NCBI GenBank assembly: GCA_022510745.1
Contig: JAFLSY010000008.1
Location: 1-64,000 of the forward strand
DNA length: 64,000 nucleotides
Direction: 5' to 3'
From: Lachnospiraceae bacterium
GTDB taxonomy: Bacteria > Bacillota > Clostridia > Lachnospirales > Lachnospiraceae
The notes under the pieces: model-generated
The model's database searches: none
Seen by the model: only the letters and a program-made list of their open reading frames with translations
What the model was told of the DNA's origin: nothing
Shown: positions 26,392 to 34,556 of the stretch, one piece after another
Layout of the letters: each line of letters starts with the position of its first letter
Position numbering within the stretch: the stretch's first letter is position 1
Position numbers and translations under genes: made by a program

Positions 26392-26753
26392 TATCCCACA
26401 ACCTTCTTAACGGCTTCCAGCACGCGGTCGGCCTGGAAAGGCTTCACGATAAAGTCCTTTGCACCGGACTGAATTGCTTCGATAACCATAGCCTGCTGAC
26501 CCATTGCGGAACACATGATAACCTTTGCATTCGCATCAGCTGCTTTGATGGCCTTTAAGGCTGCTATACCATCCATCTCAGGCATGGTAATGTCCATCAG
26601 TACCAAATCCGGCTTCAGTTCATTGTACTTCTCAAGTCCCTTTTGTCCGTTTTCAGCCTCTCCTACCACATTGTAGCCATTCTTGCTCAAGATGTCCTTA
26701 ATCATCATGCGCATGAATGCAGCGTCATCACAGATTAGTATGTTTTTTCCCAT
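26391..26753 (-). CDS. cheY: Chemotaxis response regulator CheY
   Basis: The 120-aa single receiver domain has Asp9/Asp10, phospho-acceptor Asp54 (VLMDITMPEM), the switch Ser in VIMCSAMG and Lys in FIVKPF. CheY-P binds the N-terminal peptide of FliM and FliY to alter rotation. It lies between fliY and fliO, as in Bacillus subtilis. Confidence 0.97.
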   Translation of the reverse strand: MGKNILICDDAAFMRMMIKDILSKNGYNVVGEAENGQKGLEKYNELKPDLVLMDITMPEMDGIAALKAIKAADANAKVIMCSAMGQQAMVIEAIQSGAKDFIVKPFQADRVLEAVKKVVG

Positions 26754-26780
26754 CTTTCCACTCCTTACTCTCTCTTAGTA

Positions 26781-28040
26781 TTATTTGATGATTTCCGTTA
26801 CTCGGATACCGAAACTTTCTTCAATTACTACAACCTCGCCTCTGGCCACAAATTTGCCGTTAACCAGCACATCTATAGGCTCTCCGGCGATTCTGTCCAA
26901 TTCTATGATGGTTCCCGGTGCAAACTCCAGAATCTCGGAAATGGATTTGCTCGTTCTGCCTAACTCTACAGTAACCTCCAGCGGCACATCCATGATCAAA
27001 CCGATATTTTCCTGTCCGTTCATAGCGCCGTAGTCGTTTGAAAAGCTCTGGAACTGTGCGGGCTGAACATTCACATTCGGCTGCATGTTCATTTGAGGAG
27101 GCATATACATCTGGGGCATTCCCATCTGCGGCATTCCCATTCCAGGCATTCCCATCTGCGGCATTCCCATTCCGGGCATTCCCATCTGCGGCATTCCCAT
27201 CTGGGACATATCCATCTGCGGCATTCCCATCTGCGGTGCGGCAGCTTCTCCGCCGTATGCAGGCGCTCCTCCGCTTGGAGCAGCACTCGCCGGCTGTGGT
27301 TCCGGCTCAGGAGCACTGTCCCCTCCTCCCATCTGTTGATTGATGAAGGTATCCACAATTTCCTTCGCAAAGTCTACAGGATAGAGCTGCATGATAGTGC
27401 TGTTCACCAAATTATCGCCTATCTGCATGCGGAAAGCTACCTTTACAAAGGTTCCTCCCAGAAATTCAGCGATATCACTGCCACTTTGGAGAGCCGTTAA
27501 ATCCACCTGACTTGCCTGTGGCGGGCTGATATCGATCATAATACCCAGCATGGTGGAAAGGGAAGTGGCTGCGGAGCCCATCATCTGATTCATAGCCTCC
27601 GAGATCGCACTCAAATGGAGCTCACCCAATTCACCATCCGTATTGCTGCCGTCACCGCCCATCATCAAGTCCGTTATGACTTTTACATCATCTTCATGCA
27701 ATACCAGAATATTGCTGCCATCCAGACCCTGTGTATACTTGATCTGAATAAAGACGCAGGGCTTTACATAATCGGCCAGCACCCCTTCCCAGTTGGTCAG
27801 GGTAACCACGGGCGTCGTAATATCTACTTTTCTGTTTACCAACGAATAGAGCGTCGTTGCAGAGGAGCCCATGCTAATATTAGCCACCTCTCCTACCGCA
27901 TCCCGTTCCACCTCAGACAAGAGGCTTTCGTCCACTGCGGAATTTCCTCCTTCCGCAGGTGCATCTGCAGGCGGATCCGACAAATCCATTCCGTTTAGAA
28001 GCGCATTTATTTCATCCTGGGATAACATACCGCCATCCAT
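26781..28040 (-). CDS. fliY: Flagellar motor switch phosphatase FliY (CheC-like domain, Met-rich linker, FliN domain)
   Basis: The 419-aa protein has an N-terminal CheY-P-binding peptide (LSQDEINALLNGM, 5-17), a CheC-like phosphatase domain with two Glu/Asn helices (DAVGEVANISMG, about 46-57, and ISEAMNQMMG), a linker, and a C-terminal SpoA/FliN domain (about 335-419) that builds the C-ring. It therefore both forms the switch and dephosphorylates CheY-P. The linker (about 235-330) holds a run of G-M-P-Q-M and G-M-P-G-M pentapeptides, Met-rich and proline-rich, which is unusual for FliY. Confidence 0.95.
   Translation of the reverse strand: MDGGMLSQDEINALLNGMDLSDPPADAPAEGGNSAVDESLLSEVERDAVGEVANISMGSSATTLYSLVNRKVDITTPVVTLTNWEGVLADYVKPCVFIQIKYTQGLDGSNILVLHEDDVKVITDLMMGGDGSNTDGELGELHLSAISEAMNQMMGSAATSLSTMLGIMIDISPPQASQVDLTALQSGSDIAEFLGGTFVKVAFRMQIGDNLVNSTIMQLYPVDFAKEIVDTFINQQMGGGDSAPEPEPQPASAAPSGGAPAYGGEAAAPQMGMPQMDMSQMGMPQMGMPGMGMPQMGMPGMGMPQMGMPQMYMPPQMNMQPNVNVQPAQFQSFSNDYGAMNGQENIGLIMDVPLEVTVELGRTSKSISEILEFAPGTIIELDRIAGEPIDVLVNGKFVARGEVVVIEESFGIRVTEIIK
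27090..27235. repeat. In-frame tandem repeat encoding the Met/Gly/Pro linker of FliY
   Basis: A 15-base unit (GGCATTCCCATCTGC and close variants, plus strand) is repeated about nine times. It encodes pentapeptides GMPQM/GMPGM/DMSQM. The unit length keeps the frame, so copy number may vary between strains. Confidence 0.85.
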
Positions 28041-28043
28041 GTC

Positions 28044-29024
28044 TTATTCCTCCTCTCTGATTACCGAAGTGACTCTCACGGCGTAATTGTCTTTGCTTGC
28101 GCCGGGCAGAGCTGTAAACTTCCGGATATTCCCCACATAGACGGACAGTTCACTGTCCACATGGCTATCCAGCCGAATGACATCACCGGTCTGGAGATTG
28201 GCAAAATCACCGACCGATACCACGCTTTTGCCTAACACTGCCTTTATCGGTATATCTACTCTTCGAATCAGGGACTCAATGTGGTCTTCGTAATCCTCAT
28301 CATTTACTTTCTGCATATTCGCATACCAATATCTGGTATTCAACTTATCCATGATGTCCTCCAACGTGAAAAAGGGAAGACACATATTCATAAACCCCTG
28401 CACTTCACCCACTTTTAAATTCAAGGTGACTATCGCTACCATATCATTGGGTGCAATAATCTGTGCAAACTGAGGGTTAGTTTCCAATCTATCCAATACC
28501 GGGTTAATGCTCTGCACATTTTTCCAAGGCTCCCGCAATAGGTTCATACAGACAACAATCATTTTCTCCAAAATCGTCAACTCTATTTCGGAAAAATCCC
28601 TGTTTTTATCCAATGAATCCCCTGCTCCGCCCAACATTCGATCAATCATCGCATAGCCCAGATTAGGCGACATATCCATGATAATATTGCCGGCAAGAGG
28701 GGCCATGGTGATAATACCCATAATGACCGGATTGGAAAGCGCATTGGTAAACTCCGAGAACGTAACAGTTTCTGAACTGGCCACACTGACCTGTACATTC
28801 CGGCGCAAATAAACCGGAAGGTTGGTGGACAACAAACGTCCATAGTGCTCGAAGATAATTTCCATGGTTCTTAAGTGCTCTTTTGAGAACTTGGCCGGGC
28901 GCTTAAAGTCATAGTTCTTTACCTGCTTCTCGCCGGAATCCTGCATCTGGTCCATATCCAATTCGCCTGTAGAAAGCGCCGCCAGCAGGTTATCTATTTC
29001 ATTTTGGGACAATACCTCGCCCAT
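28044..29024 (-). CDS. fliM: Flagellar motor switch protein FliM
   Basis: The 326-aa protein has the N-terminal CheY-P-binding peptide (LSQNEIDNLLAAL, 5-17), a CheC-like middle domain (about 45-225) without phosphatase residues, and a C-terminal SpoA domain (about 240-322). It links FliG to FliY/FliN in the C-ring. It is 3 bases from fliY, and the two share the same N-terminal motif. Confidence 0.97.
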   Translation of the reverse strand: MGEVLSQNEIDNLLAALSTGELDMDQMQDSGEKQVKNYDFKRPAKFSKEHLRTMEIIFEHYGRLLSTNLPVYLRRNVQVSVASSETVTFSEFTNALSNPVIMGIITMAPLAGNIIMDMSPNLGYAMIDRMLGGAGDSLDKNRDFSEIELTILEKMIVVCMNLLREPWKNVQSINPVLDRLETNPQFAQIIAPNDMVAIVTLNLKVGEVQGFMNMCLPFFTLEDIMDKLNTRYWYANMQKVNDEDYEDHIESLIRRVDIPIKAVLGKSVVSVGDFANLQTGDVIRLDSHVDSELSVYVGNIRKFTALPGASKDNYAVRVTSVIREEE

Positions 29025-29058
29025 TCAAGTTCACCTCCCGTCCCAAATCTGTGGTTTC

Positions 29059-29583
29059 TTAATAAGTATAATCACTGAATACCACCTTGTAAATGAAATC
29101 GGAATTATATAATCTGCGCAGCCTAGCTAAAATTTCGCTGCGGACACCATCCGTATCATTTAAGAACTCCTCAATGGTATAGGAGGAGATTACATCAATA
29201 ATCTCAGCTTTGATCATACTCTCGTTAGTACTAAGACTCTCTTGATACTTTTTGTAATCCTCATGGGTCGAATCCATCTGTATGGATATGGCTATTCTCA
29301 GATAGGCCTGCTTGGCATTGGTATCCTCTCCACCCGCTCCGGTATCCAGACGCATAGGAATCGTCATGGATTCCGATATATCATAGATTACGATATCATC
29401 GATGGAAACCGCATTTTCATCCGCCCCCAGATTCAGTTCCAAATCCAGAACGCTGGCAATTCTGCCAACCAAAGCGGTAGTGCTCTTCATAGCGCCCGTT
29501 ACACTGAACATCATAATAGCAGTCAGTACAATATTCACAAATAACAGCGCCAGAATCAAAATTGACATCAAGTTCTTTTTCAT
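29059..29583 (-). CDS. fliL: Flagellar basal body-associated protein FliL
   Basis: The 174-aa protein has a short cytoplasmic tail, one membrane helix (about 6-28) and an extracellular FliL domain. Conserved features include the YLRIAISIQMD strand and the C-terminal ILARLRRLYNSDFIYKVVF. FliL surrounds and stabilises stators, consistent with its location directly after motB. Confidence 0.92.
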   Translation of the reverse strand: MKKNLMSILILALLFVNIVLTAIMMFSVTGAMKSTTALVGRIASVLDLELNLGADENAVSIDDIVIYDISESMTIPMRLDTGAGGEDTNAKQAYLRIAISIQMDSTHEDYKKYQESLSTNESMIKAEIIDVISSYTIEEFLNDTDGVRSEILARLRRLYNSDFIYKVVFSDYTY

Positions 29584-29594
29584 AATGTAATCTC

Positions 29595-30425
29595 CTATTG
29601 ATAGGTTCTTGTACTCAGATCATTGTAAATACGGATTTCCACGCGTCTGTTGCGCGCTCTGCCCTCTTCCGTAGAATTATCGGCTACGGGCACGTATTCA
29701 CCCCGTCCTGCATATTTTATCATGGACGGCTCCAGATTGGTAGTATCCAAAAAGTAATTAAATACCGAAAGCGCTCTGGCACAGCTCAATTCGCTGTTAT
29801 CCGCATATCTGCCGCCGGTTATGGGTACATTGTCCGTATGACCCTCTATCTCAATAATATTACCGGAATACTTTGCTAAGATAACGCCCACCTTATCCAG
29901 TACCGGAACCGCATCGTCCCGGATGTCTGCTCTTCCCGAATCAAAGAGCAGGGCGCCTCTTAAGGTCAGCCGCACAAACTGGGCATTAAACTGTACATCG
30001 ATAGCGTCCGACATCTGGCTCTCCGCCACCATCTCTTCTATCAACTCCGCCATCTCTTCAGACTGCTGTAGTCCTGCAGCCTGCATCTGTTCTAAGGCGC
30101 TTTCCGTTGTGTTTTTTTCATCATAATCTGCAGCGTCATTATCCTCAGCGGTCCTGCCCGTGCTGTTGATGTACTCATCCAGCTCGTTTAATTGACTGGC
30201 GCCGTTACTGATCAGAATACCATCTCCGATTGCGGTTGCGCCGCCGTCAAAAATGGAAAAGGTCTGACTAAAAGAAGCCGCTACCTCCTGCCACTTTTTC
30301 TCATCCAAAGTAGACATGGAAAACAGAAGAACGAAAAAGCAGAGCAACAGGTTCATCAGGTCACCGAAAGTCGCCATCCACGCTGGCGAACCGGGTGCCG
30401 GAGCTTCCTCTTTCCGCTTAGCCAT
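29595..30425 (-). CDS. motB: Flagellar motor stator protein MotB
   Basis: Stator subunit anchored to peptidoglycan. Start is ATG 30425, which overlaps the end of motA and follows GGAGGTGAGGAG; the frame extends to 30476 but that would sit inside motA without a site. The 276-aa protein has one membrane helix with proton-binding Asp22 (MATFGDLMNLLL), a plug/linker and a C-terminal OmpA-like domain with EIEGHTDNVPI. Ion preference cannot be certain, but the residue pattern suits a proton motor. Confidence 0.95.
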   Translation of the reverse strand: MAKRKEEAPAPGSPAWMATFGDLMNLLLCFFVLLFSMSTLDEKKWQEVAASFSQTFSIFDGGATAIGDGILISNGASQLNELDEYINSTGRTAEDNDAADYDEKNTTESALEQMQAAGLQQSEEMAELIEEMVAESQMSDAIDVQFNAQFVRLTLRGALLFDSGRADIRDDAVPVLDKVGVILAKYSGNIIEIEGHTDNVPITGGRYADNSELSCARALSVFNYFLDTTNLEPSMIKYAGRGEYVPVADNSTEEGRARNRRVEIRIYNDLSTRTYQ

Positions 30426-31221
30426 TCTCCTCACCTCCGTCTTCTTCCGATGCAGTTGCTCTGTCACCGGGTGCAATGAAGGATTTCAGCTTCTCTTCAA
30501 TAACACGAGGGTTCTCACCTGCCTGTATGGACAAAAGACCCTCTATCATGATCTCCTTCTGCTGCATCTCCGTATCATTACGGGATTTTAACTTGTTAGC
30601 TATGGGGGTACATATCCAGTTAGCCAAAAGGGAACCATACAGGGTTGTGATCAATGCCACCGCCATCTGAGGACCAATGGTGGAAGCGTCTTCCATATTA
30701 TTTAACATATTAACAAGACCTACCAAAGTACCGATCATACCCCAAGCAGGTCCCATGGAAGCAACACCCTCCCAAAAACCTATCTTTTCCTTATGTCTGG
30801 AATCCATGCTGACAAGTTCTGTTTCCATGATGGCACGTACCAGATCCGGATCCGTACCGTCCACAATAAGTAAAATACCCTTTTTCAAAAAAGCATCATC
30901 CAGATCTCCCGCAGCCTCTTCCAAGGAAAGCAGACCTTCCTTACGGGCTACATTGGATAAACTGATGATATTGTTGATCATCTCAGGCGTATTGTCCTGA
31001 GGCTGCTTCAATGCCAAAGAAAAACTTTTTAATCCTCCTAAAAAGCTCTGGATGGTGTTGGACGCCAGAACTGCAGAAAAGGCACCACCGAAAGTAATAA
31101 ACATGGAAGGAACGTCTACGTAACTTTTAAACGCACCGAAATCTCCTTTTGCAGCCGAAAGAACACCGAATATAACCATGCCAAAGCATAAAACTAAACC
31201 TATAATTGATGCTAAATCCAC
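30418..31221 (-). CDS. motA: Flagellar motor stator protein MotA
   Basis: The 267-aa protein has four membrane helices (about 4-20, 33-50, 148-170, 180-202) and a large cytoplasmic loop that pushes on FliG. Conserved MGPAWGMIGTLVGLVNML (about 147-164) carries the essential Pro. The C-terminus is charged. Its last 8 bases overlap motB, giving coupled translation. Confidence 0.96.
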   Translation of the reverse strand: MDLASIIGLVLCFGMVIFGVLSAAKGDFGAFKSYVDVPSMFITFGGAFSAVLASNTIQSFLGGLKSFSLALKQPQDNTPEMINNIISLSNVARKEGLLSLEEAAGDLDDAFLKKGILLIVDGTDPDLVRAIMETELVSMDSRHKEKIGFWEGVASMGPAWGMIGTLVGLVNMLNNMEDASTIGPQMAVALITTLYGSLLANWICTPIANKLKSRNDTEMQQKEIMIEGLLSIQAGENPRVIEEKLKSFIAPGDRATASEEDGGEENG

Positions 31222-31282
31222 TTGTACACACCTGCCGTTTTCTATCGTAATCGCTTAGAATATGTAAAAATAAAAATTAAAA

Positions 31283-31468
31283 TTATTCCCCCAAAAATTC
31301 TTGCCTATATAATTTTACTAAATTTTTTATCTCTTGTCTACTTTCTTTTACAATTATTTTTCTTCCGGTGGTCAAAGTCAAGACTGTATCTGGTGTTTCC
31401 TCCACTAATTCAATCAAATGAGCGTTAATTAATATCTTCTGTCCGTTCATTTTTGTCACTTCTATCAT
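31283..31468 (-). CDS. flbD: FlbD family flagellar protein
   Basis: The 61-aa protein matches the short FlbD/SwrD family of Firmicutes and spirochaetes: MIEVTKMNGQKILINAHLIE, then a strand-rich middle and a basic helical end. In Bacillus the homologue (SwrD) supports motor torque. It lies between flgE and motA, the conserved place. Confidence 0.92.
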   Translation of the reverse strand: MIEVTKMNGQKILINAHLIELVEETPDTVLTLTTGRKIIVKESRQEIKNLVKLYRQEFLGE

Positions 31469-31491
31469 ACTAACTCCTTAAACGGGAAAAA

Positions 31492-31515
31492 GGGCAGGCC
31501 TTCGCCTGTCCTTAT
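31492..31515 (-). terminator. Intra-operon hairpin between flgE and flbD
   Basis: AAGGGCAGGC (31492-31501) and GCCTGTCCTT (31506-31515) pair over 10 bp with one G-U and a 4-base loop. The minus strand follows with TTTTT. It looks like a functional terminator, so expression of motAB and downstream genes would need readthrough or antitermination. Confidence 0.7.
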
Positions 31516-31535
31516 CCCATTACTTTATTTGATTA

Positions 31536-33269
31536 TTATCTCTTTAAGTTGGTCAATTCTTCCAACAGCGTATCGGATACGGTAATAATACGGCTGTTAG
31601 CCTGGAAACCACGCTGGGTGGTGATCATTTCCGTGAACTCCTGAGAAAGGTCCACATTACTCATCTCCAACTGACCGGTGGTCATCTTGCCGCCGTTTGC
31701 GGTAATATCCACACCCACGCCGTCGAAGGTACCGGAGTTCATGGTTGCGGAATAGAGGTTGTCACCCACACTCTCCAGACCGGATACATTGGCAAATTCC
31801 GCTACCGCGATCTGACCTAAGAGTCTGGTCATACCGTTGTCGTATGCCGCATAGATCATACCGTTGGTCTGAATGGAAATACCGCTCATCTGACCCAGTT
31901 TACGTCCTATACCCAGGCCGTCTAAATCGCCTGCGGTAGCGCCCACGGTACAGGTACCGTTGTTATCATAGATGGAACTGGTGGAAAGATCAATCTCAAT
32001 ATCGGAGAAATTGCCGCCAAGCTGAGACAGATTTAACATGATGTTCTGCTGGGTAGGCATACCGTTGACACCAATGAACTTACCGTTGTCCCCGTTATAT
32101 ACCAGATTCGCACCATAAAAAATGCGTCCGGTGGTATCGAAAGCAGCTAAGGAGAATGCGCCGTCATATTCCATATTGGTACCAAGATTGTTGAAATTGG
32201 GTTCTGTACCAGCTTCCTGATTTTCAAACAGCTGACGGATTGAAACGGTATGTTCTCCTGTGACCGCACCGGCACCATCAGTTTCGTTATAGGTAATTGT
32301 CAGGTTCAAGAACTCTTCGGTAGAGCCTTCAAAACCGTATGCCTTTGCCAGAGCATCCAGCTGTGCCTGCGCATCATCAGTATCTCCGAAAGCAACAGAC
32401 AAATCACAGACCTCTTCTCCACCCGGTTTTGTCAACAGCTTCTTTCCGGTCGCATCCCATTCATAAGCGGTATCATCCAGCTTCACGGACTTGTTGATTT
32501 CCTGTGTGGTCTCCGCGCCTAAGATGGTGGACATATCCACGCCGCTTAAATCCACTTCATTGCCTGTGGAGTCCAAAATCTTCTTTAACTCGATACTGTA
32601 GCTGTTATCATCCGCGGACTGCTTGATCACCAGTCTTGCAGTATAGGAATAGCCCAGTGCGTCATAGAAGTTTAAGTTGACAACTTTACCTGCTTCACTG
32701 GTCACATCCGTGTTGTGCTTGTCAATGATACCGGTGATATAAGCTCTGCTGGTAGCCTCGGGCGGATAGGTCATGTTGGCCGCGCTCATAACACGCAGAG
32801 CGGATACCGTATCCTGCTTGATGGACTGGGTCTCTTCATCCACGCCCCATCCCATAACATTAAAACCATTGCTGGTCATAGCCAGATTACCTCCGGCGTC
32901 CACATAGAAAGAACCGTCTCTGGTAAAGAAATTCTCTTTGCCGTTGCTTACGATAAAGAAAGCGCTGCCGCTGATCATGATATCAAAAGGGTTTCCCGTG
33001 GACTGTGCCGCACCCTGAGTAGAGATGTTGACATTGATAGCGGATGTCTGTACACCAAGACCAATCTGCCTTGCATTGACACCGCCGGTACCGGTAGTTG
33101 CGTTGGGACCGGATGCCTTCTGCGTGGTCTGGCTTAACAAGGCGCTGAAAATCATGGAACTGGATTTGTAAGCGGTTGTGTTAACGTTTGCGATATTGTT
33201 ACCGATAACGTCCATTCTGGTCTGGTGCGTCTTTAAACCTGACACGCCAGAAAAAAGTGATCTCATCAT
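31536..33269 (-). CDS. flgE: Flagellar hook protein FlgE
   Basis: The 577-aa protein has the N-terminal axial rod signature (MRSLFSGVSGLKTHQTRMDVIGNNIANVNT region; ends near residue 31), variable D1/D2 surface domains (about 95-480) and the C-terminal helix (SNVDLSQEFTEMITTQRGFQANSR region). Length is larger than the ~400 residues of enteric FlgE, common in Clostridia with enlarged outer domains. The first of two adjacent ATGs lies 10 bases after GGAGG. Confidence 0.95.
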   Translation of the reverse strand: MMRSLFSGVSGLKTHQTRMDVIGNNIANVNTTAYKSSSMIFSALLSQTTQKASGPNATTGTGGVNARQIGLGVQTSAINVNISTQGAAQSTGNPFDIMISGSAFFIVSNGKENFFTRDGSFYVDAGGNLAMTSNGFNVMGWGVDEETQSIKQDTVSALRVMSAANMTYPPEATSRAYITGIIDKHNTDVTSEAGKVVNLNFYDALGYSYTARLVIKQSADDNSYSIELKKILDSTGNEVDLSGVDMSTILGAETTQEINKSVKLDDTAYEWDATGKKLLTKPGGEEVCDLSVAFGDTDDAQAQLDALAKAYGFEGSTEEFLNLTITYNETDGAGAVTGEHTVSIRQLFENQEAGTEPNFNNLGTNMEYDGAFSLAAFDTTGRIFYGANLVYNGDNGKFIGVNGMPTQQNIMLNLSQLGGNFSDIEIDLSTSSIYDNNGTCTVGATAGDLDGLGIGRKLGQMSGISIQTNGMIYAAYDNGMTRLLGQIAVAEFANVSGLESVGDNLYSATMNSGTFDGVGVDITANGGKMTTGQLEMSNVDLSQEFTEMITTQRGFQANSRIITVSDTLLEELTNLKR

Positions 33270-33346
33270 AATTAAGTGACCTCCTGTCTGTATGAACAGT
33301 TGTTTCCTTCTGTCAGTCGGGAAACCATAGCCTCCAAAAGGTCCGG

Positions 33347-33754
33347 CTATACTATAACTGCTCCGTCAATATTGGTAAATACACTGTCCTGCGTATCGCT
33401 GCTGTCCATTGCCGTCACCACCGTTTTATTGGGTATGTTGACAATGAATGCCAGTTCATCCATCAGGACCAAAGATTCCTGAATGCCTTTCTCTCCTGCT
33501 TTCCTTGCGCCGTCGCTTAATCGCTGTATCTGGATATTTGACAGTTCGATGTTTCTATCCGAAAGTCTGCCAATTGCATGCTTGGAAAATCTCAGTTTTC
33601 CTATTTCGGATCTGTTCTGTTCCTGTTTCTGCTCCAGTATTTCCTGAAAAGACGGTGCATCTTTCCCCAAAACCGCTCCCAGCTTTAAATTCTGCCGCAG
33701 ATATTGGTCCTGAAGCTGTTCGATTGAGAGATAAGCGCCATTTGTTACTTTCAT
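33347..33754 (-). CDS. Flagellar operon protein, TIGR02530 family
   Basis: The 135-aa protein has the conserved KLRFSKHAIGRLSDRNIELS block (about 53-72) and a C-terminal strand-rich end (VTAMDSSDTQDSVFTNIDGAVIV region), as in the Firmicutes TIGR02530 group encoded between flgD and flgE. Function is unknown; it may assist hook assembly. GGGAGG precedes the ATG. Confidence 0.9.
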   Translation of the reverse strand: MKVTNGAYLSIEQLQDQYLRQNLKLGAVLGKDAPSFQEILEQKQEQNRSEIGKLRFSKHAIGRLSDRNIELSNIQIQRLSDGARKAGEKGIQESLVLMDELAFIVNIPNKTVVTAMDSSDTQDSVFTNIDGAVIV

Positions 33755-33800
33755 GCGAACACCTCCCTGTGTCTAACGTTAATCCTTAAACCTCGCCCGG

Positions 33801-34520
33801 CTACTCTGCATCGCTGCCGCCTTCCACTTTGCCTGCGCCTTCGGTCTTCTCATCTCCGCCGGTTTCCTCGCCGCCCTGATTATTGCCCCCTGCCAGTTTC
33901 CTTAACTCAGCCATCTTTTCTACATAAGCAAGCAGTGCGTCAACCTTTTCCTTCGCTACGAAGCTCTTTTGATAATCGTTCATGTTCTGATAAATTTCAT
34001 AAAGTTTATCAACGTCCTCTCCGTCGGTCAGATCCAAAGCGCCGATACTGGGCAGTCTATTGATGCCGGTTACCAGTTCCAGCGCCAGATGATAAGCATC
34101 ATAATAATCGCCATCCAGAACAGTCTGTACATCATCTAAAGAATATCTCTTCTCATTGATGTAAACGTAAGCCTTGCCGCCTTCGTAAGTAACGTAATCC
34201 ACTTTACCCATCACATATCCGGTCTCGCCTTCGCTGTTGGTAGTCTGTACGTAAACCATCTGACCAACCAATGAGCTTGCTCTCTGTAAATCCATACTTC
34301 CGGCCATGTTCTGCAGTGATTCTACCTGAGAGAACTGTGCATACTGGGAAATGAACTCGGTATTGGAAGTGGGCTCCAAAGGATCCTGATACTGCATCTG
34401 TGCTACTAACAGCTTCAAGAAAGCTTCCTTATCCATGCTGTTATTTTTGGTAGCTGCAGTGGTAGAATTCGTAGTTTCTGTTACTACTTTTCCGTTTTCT
34501 ACGGGTGCTAATAAAGCCAT
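33801..34520 (-). CDS. flgD: Flagellar hook capping protein FlgD with atypical C-terminal extension
   Basis: The N-terminal FlgD region is clear: MDKEAFLKLLVAQMQYQDPL and the TEFISQYAQFSQVESL stretch (about 29-75). FlgD scaffolds hook polymerisation. After a beta-rich segment (about 85-130), residues about 170-205 (LYEIYQNMNDYQKSFV, KVDALLAYVEKM) resemble the small helical repeat found in Gram-positive surface proteins, and the tail is a low-complexity Gly/Glu-rich run. The usual FlgD Ig-like/Tudor C-terminal domains are not recognisable. Total 239 aa. Confidence 0.88.
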   Translation of the reverse strand: MALLAPVENGKVVTETTNSTTAATKNNSMDKEAFLKLLVAQMQYQDPLEPTSNTEFISQYAQFSQVESLQNMAGSMDLQRASSLVGQMVYVQTTNSEGETGYVMGKVDYVTYEGGKAYVYINEKRYSLDDVQTVLDGDYYDAYHLALELVTGINRLPSIGALDLTDGEDVDKLYEIYQNMNDYQKSFVAKEKVDALLAYVEKMAELRKLAGGNNQGGEETGGDEKTEGAGKVEGGSDAE

Positions 34521-34556
34521 TCGCTCTCACTCCTTTCTTCTTTATACAATAAAGTA

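Noticed and set aside
27090..27235. CRISPR-like array
   Set aside because: The 15-base units are contiguous with no unique spacers and encode protein.
27093..27500. His/Ser/Arg repeat protein on the plus strand
   Set aside because: It is the antisense reading of the FliY Met-linker repeats, not a real histidine-rich protein.
29671..29679. GCCGATAA on the minus strand inside motB as a SigD promoter
   Set aside because: The -10 is good, but no TAAA-like -35 lies at 14-16 bp and it is within coding sequence.
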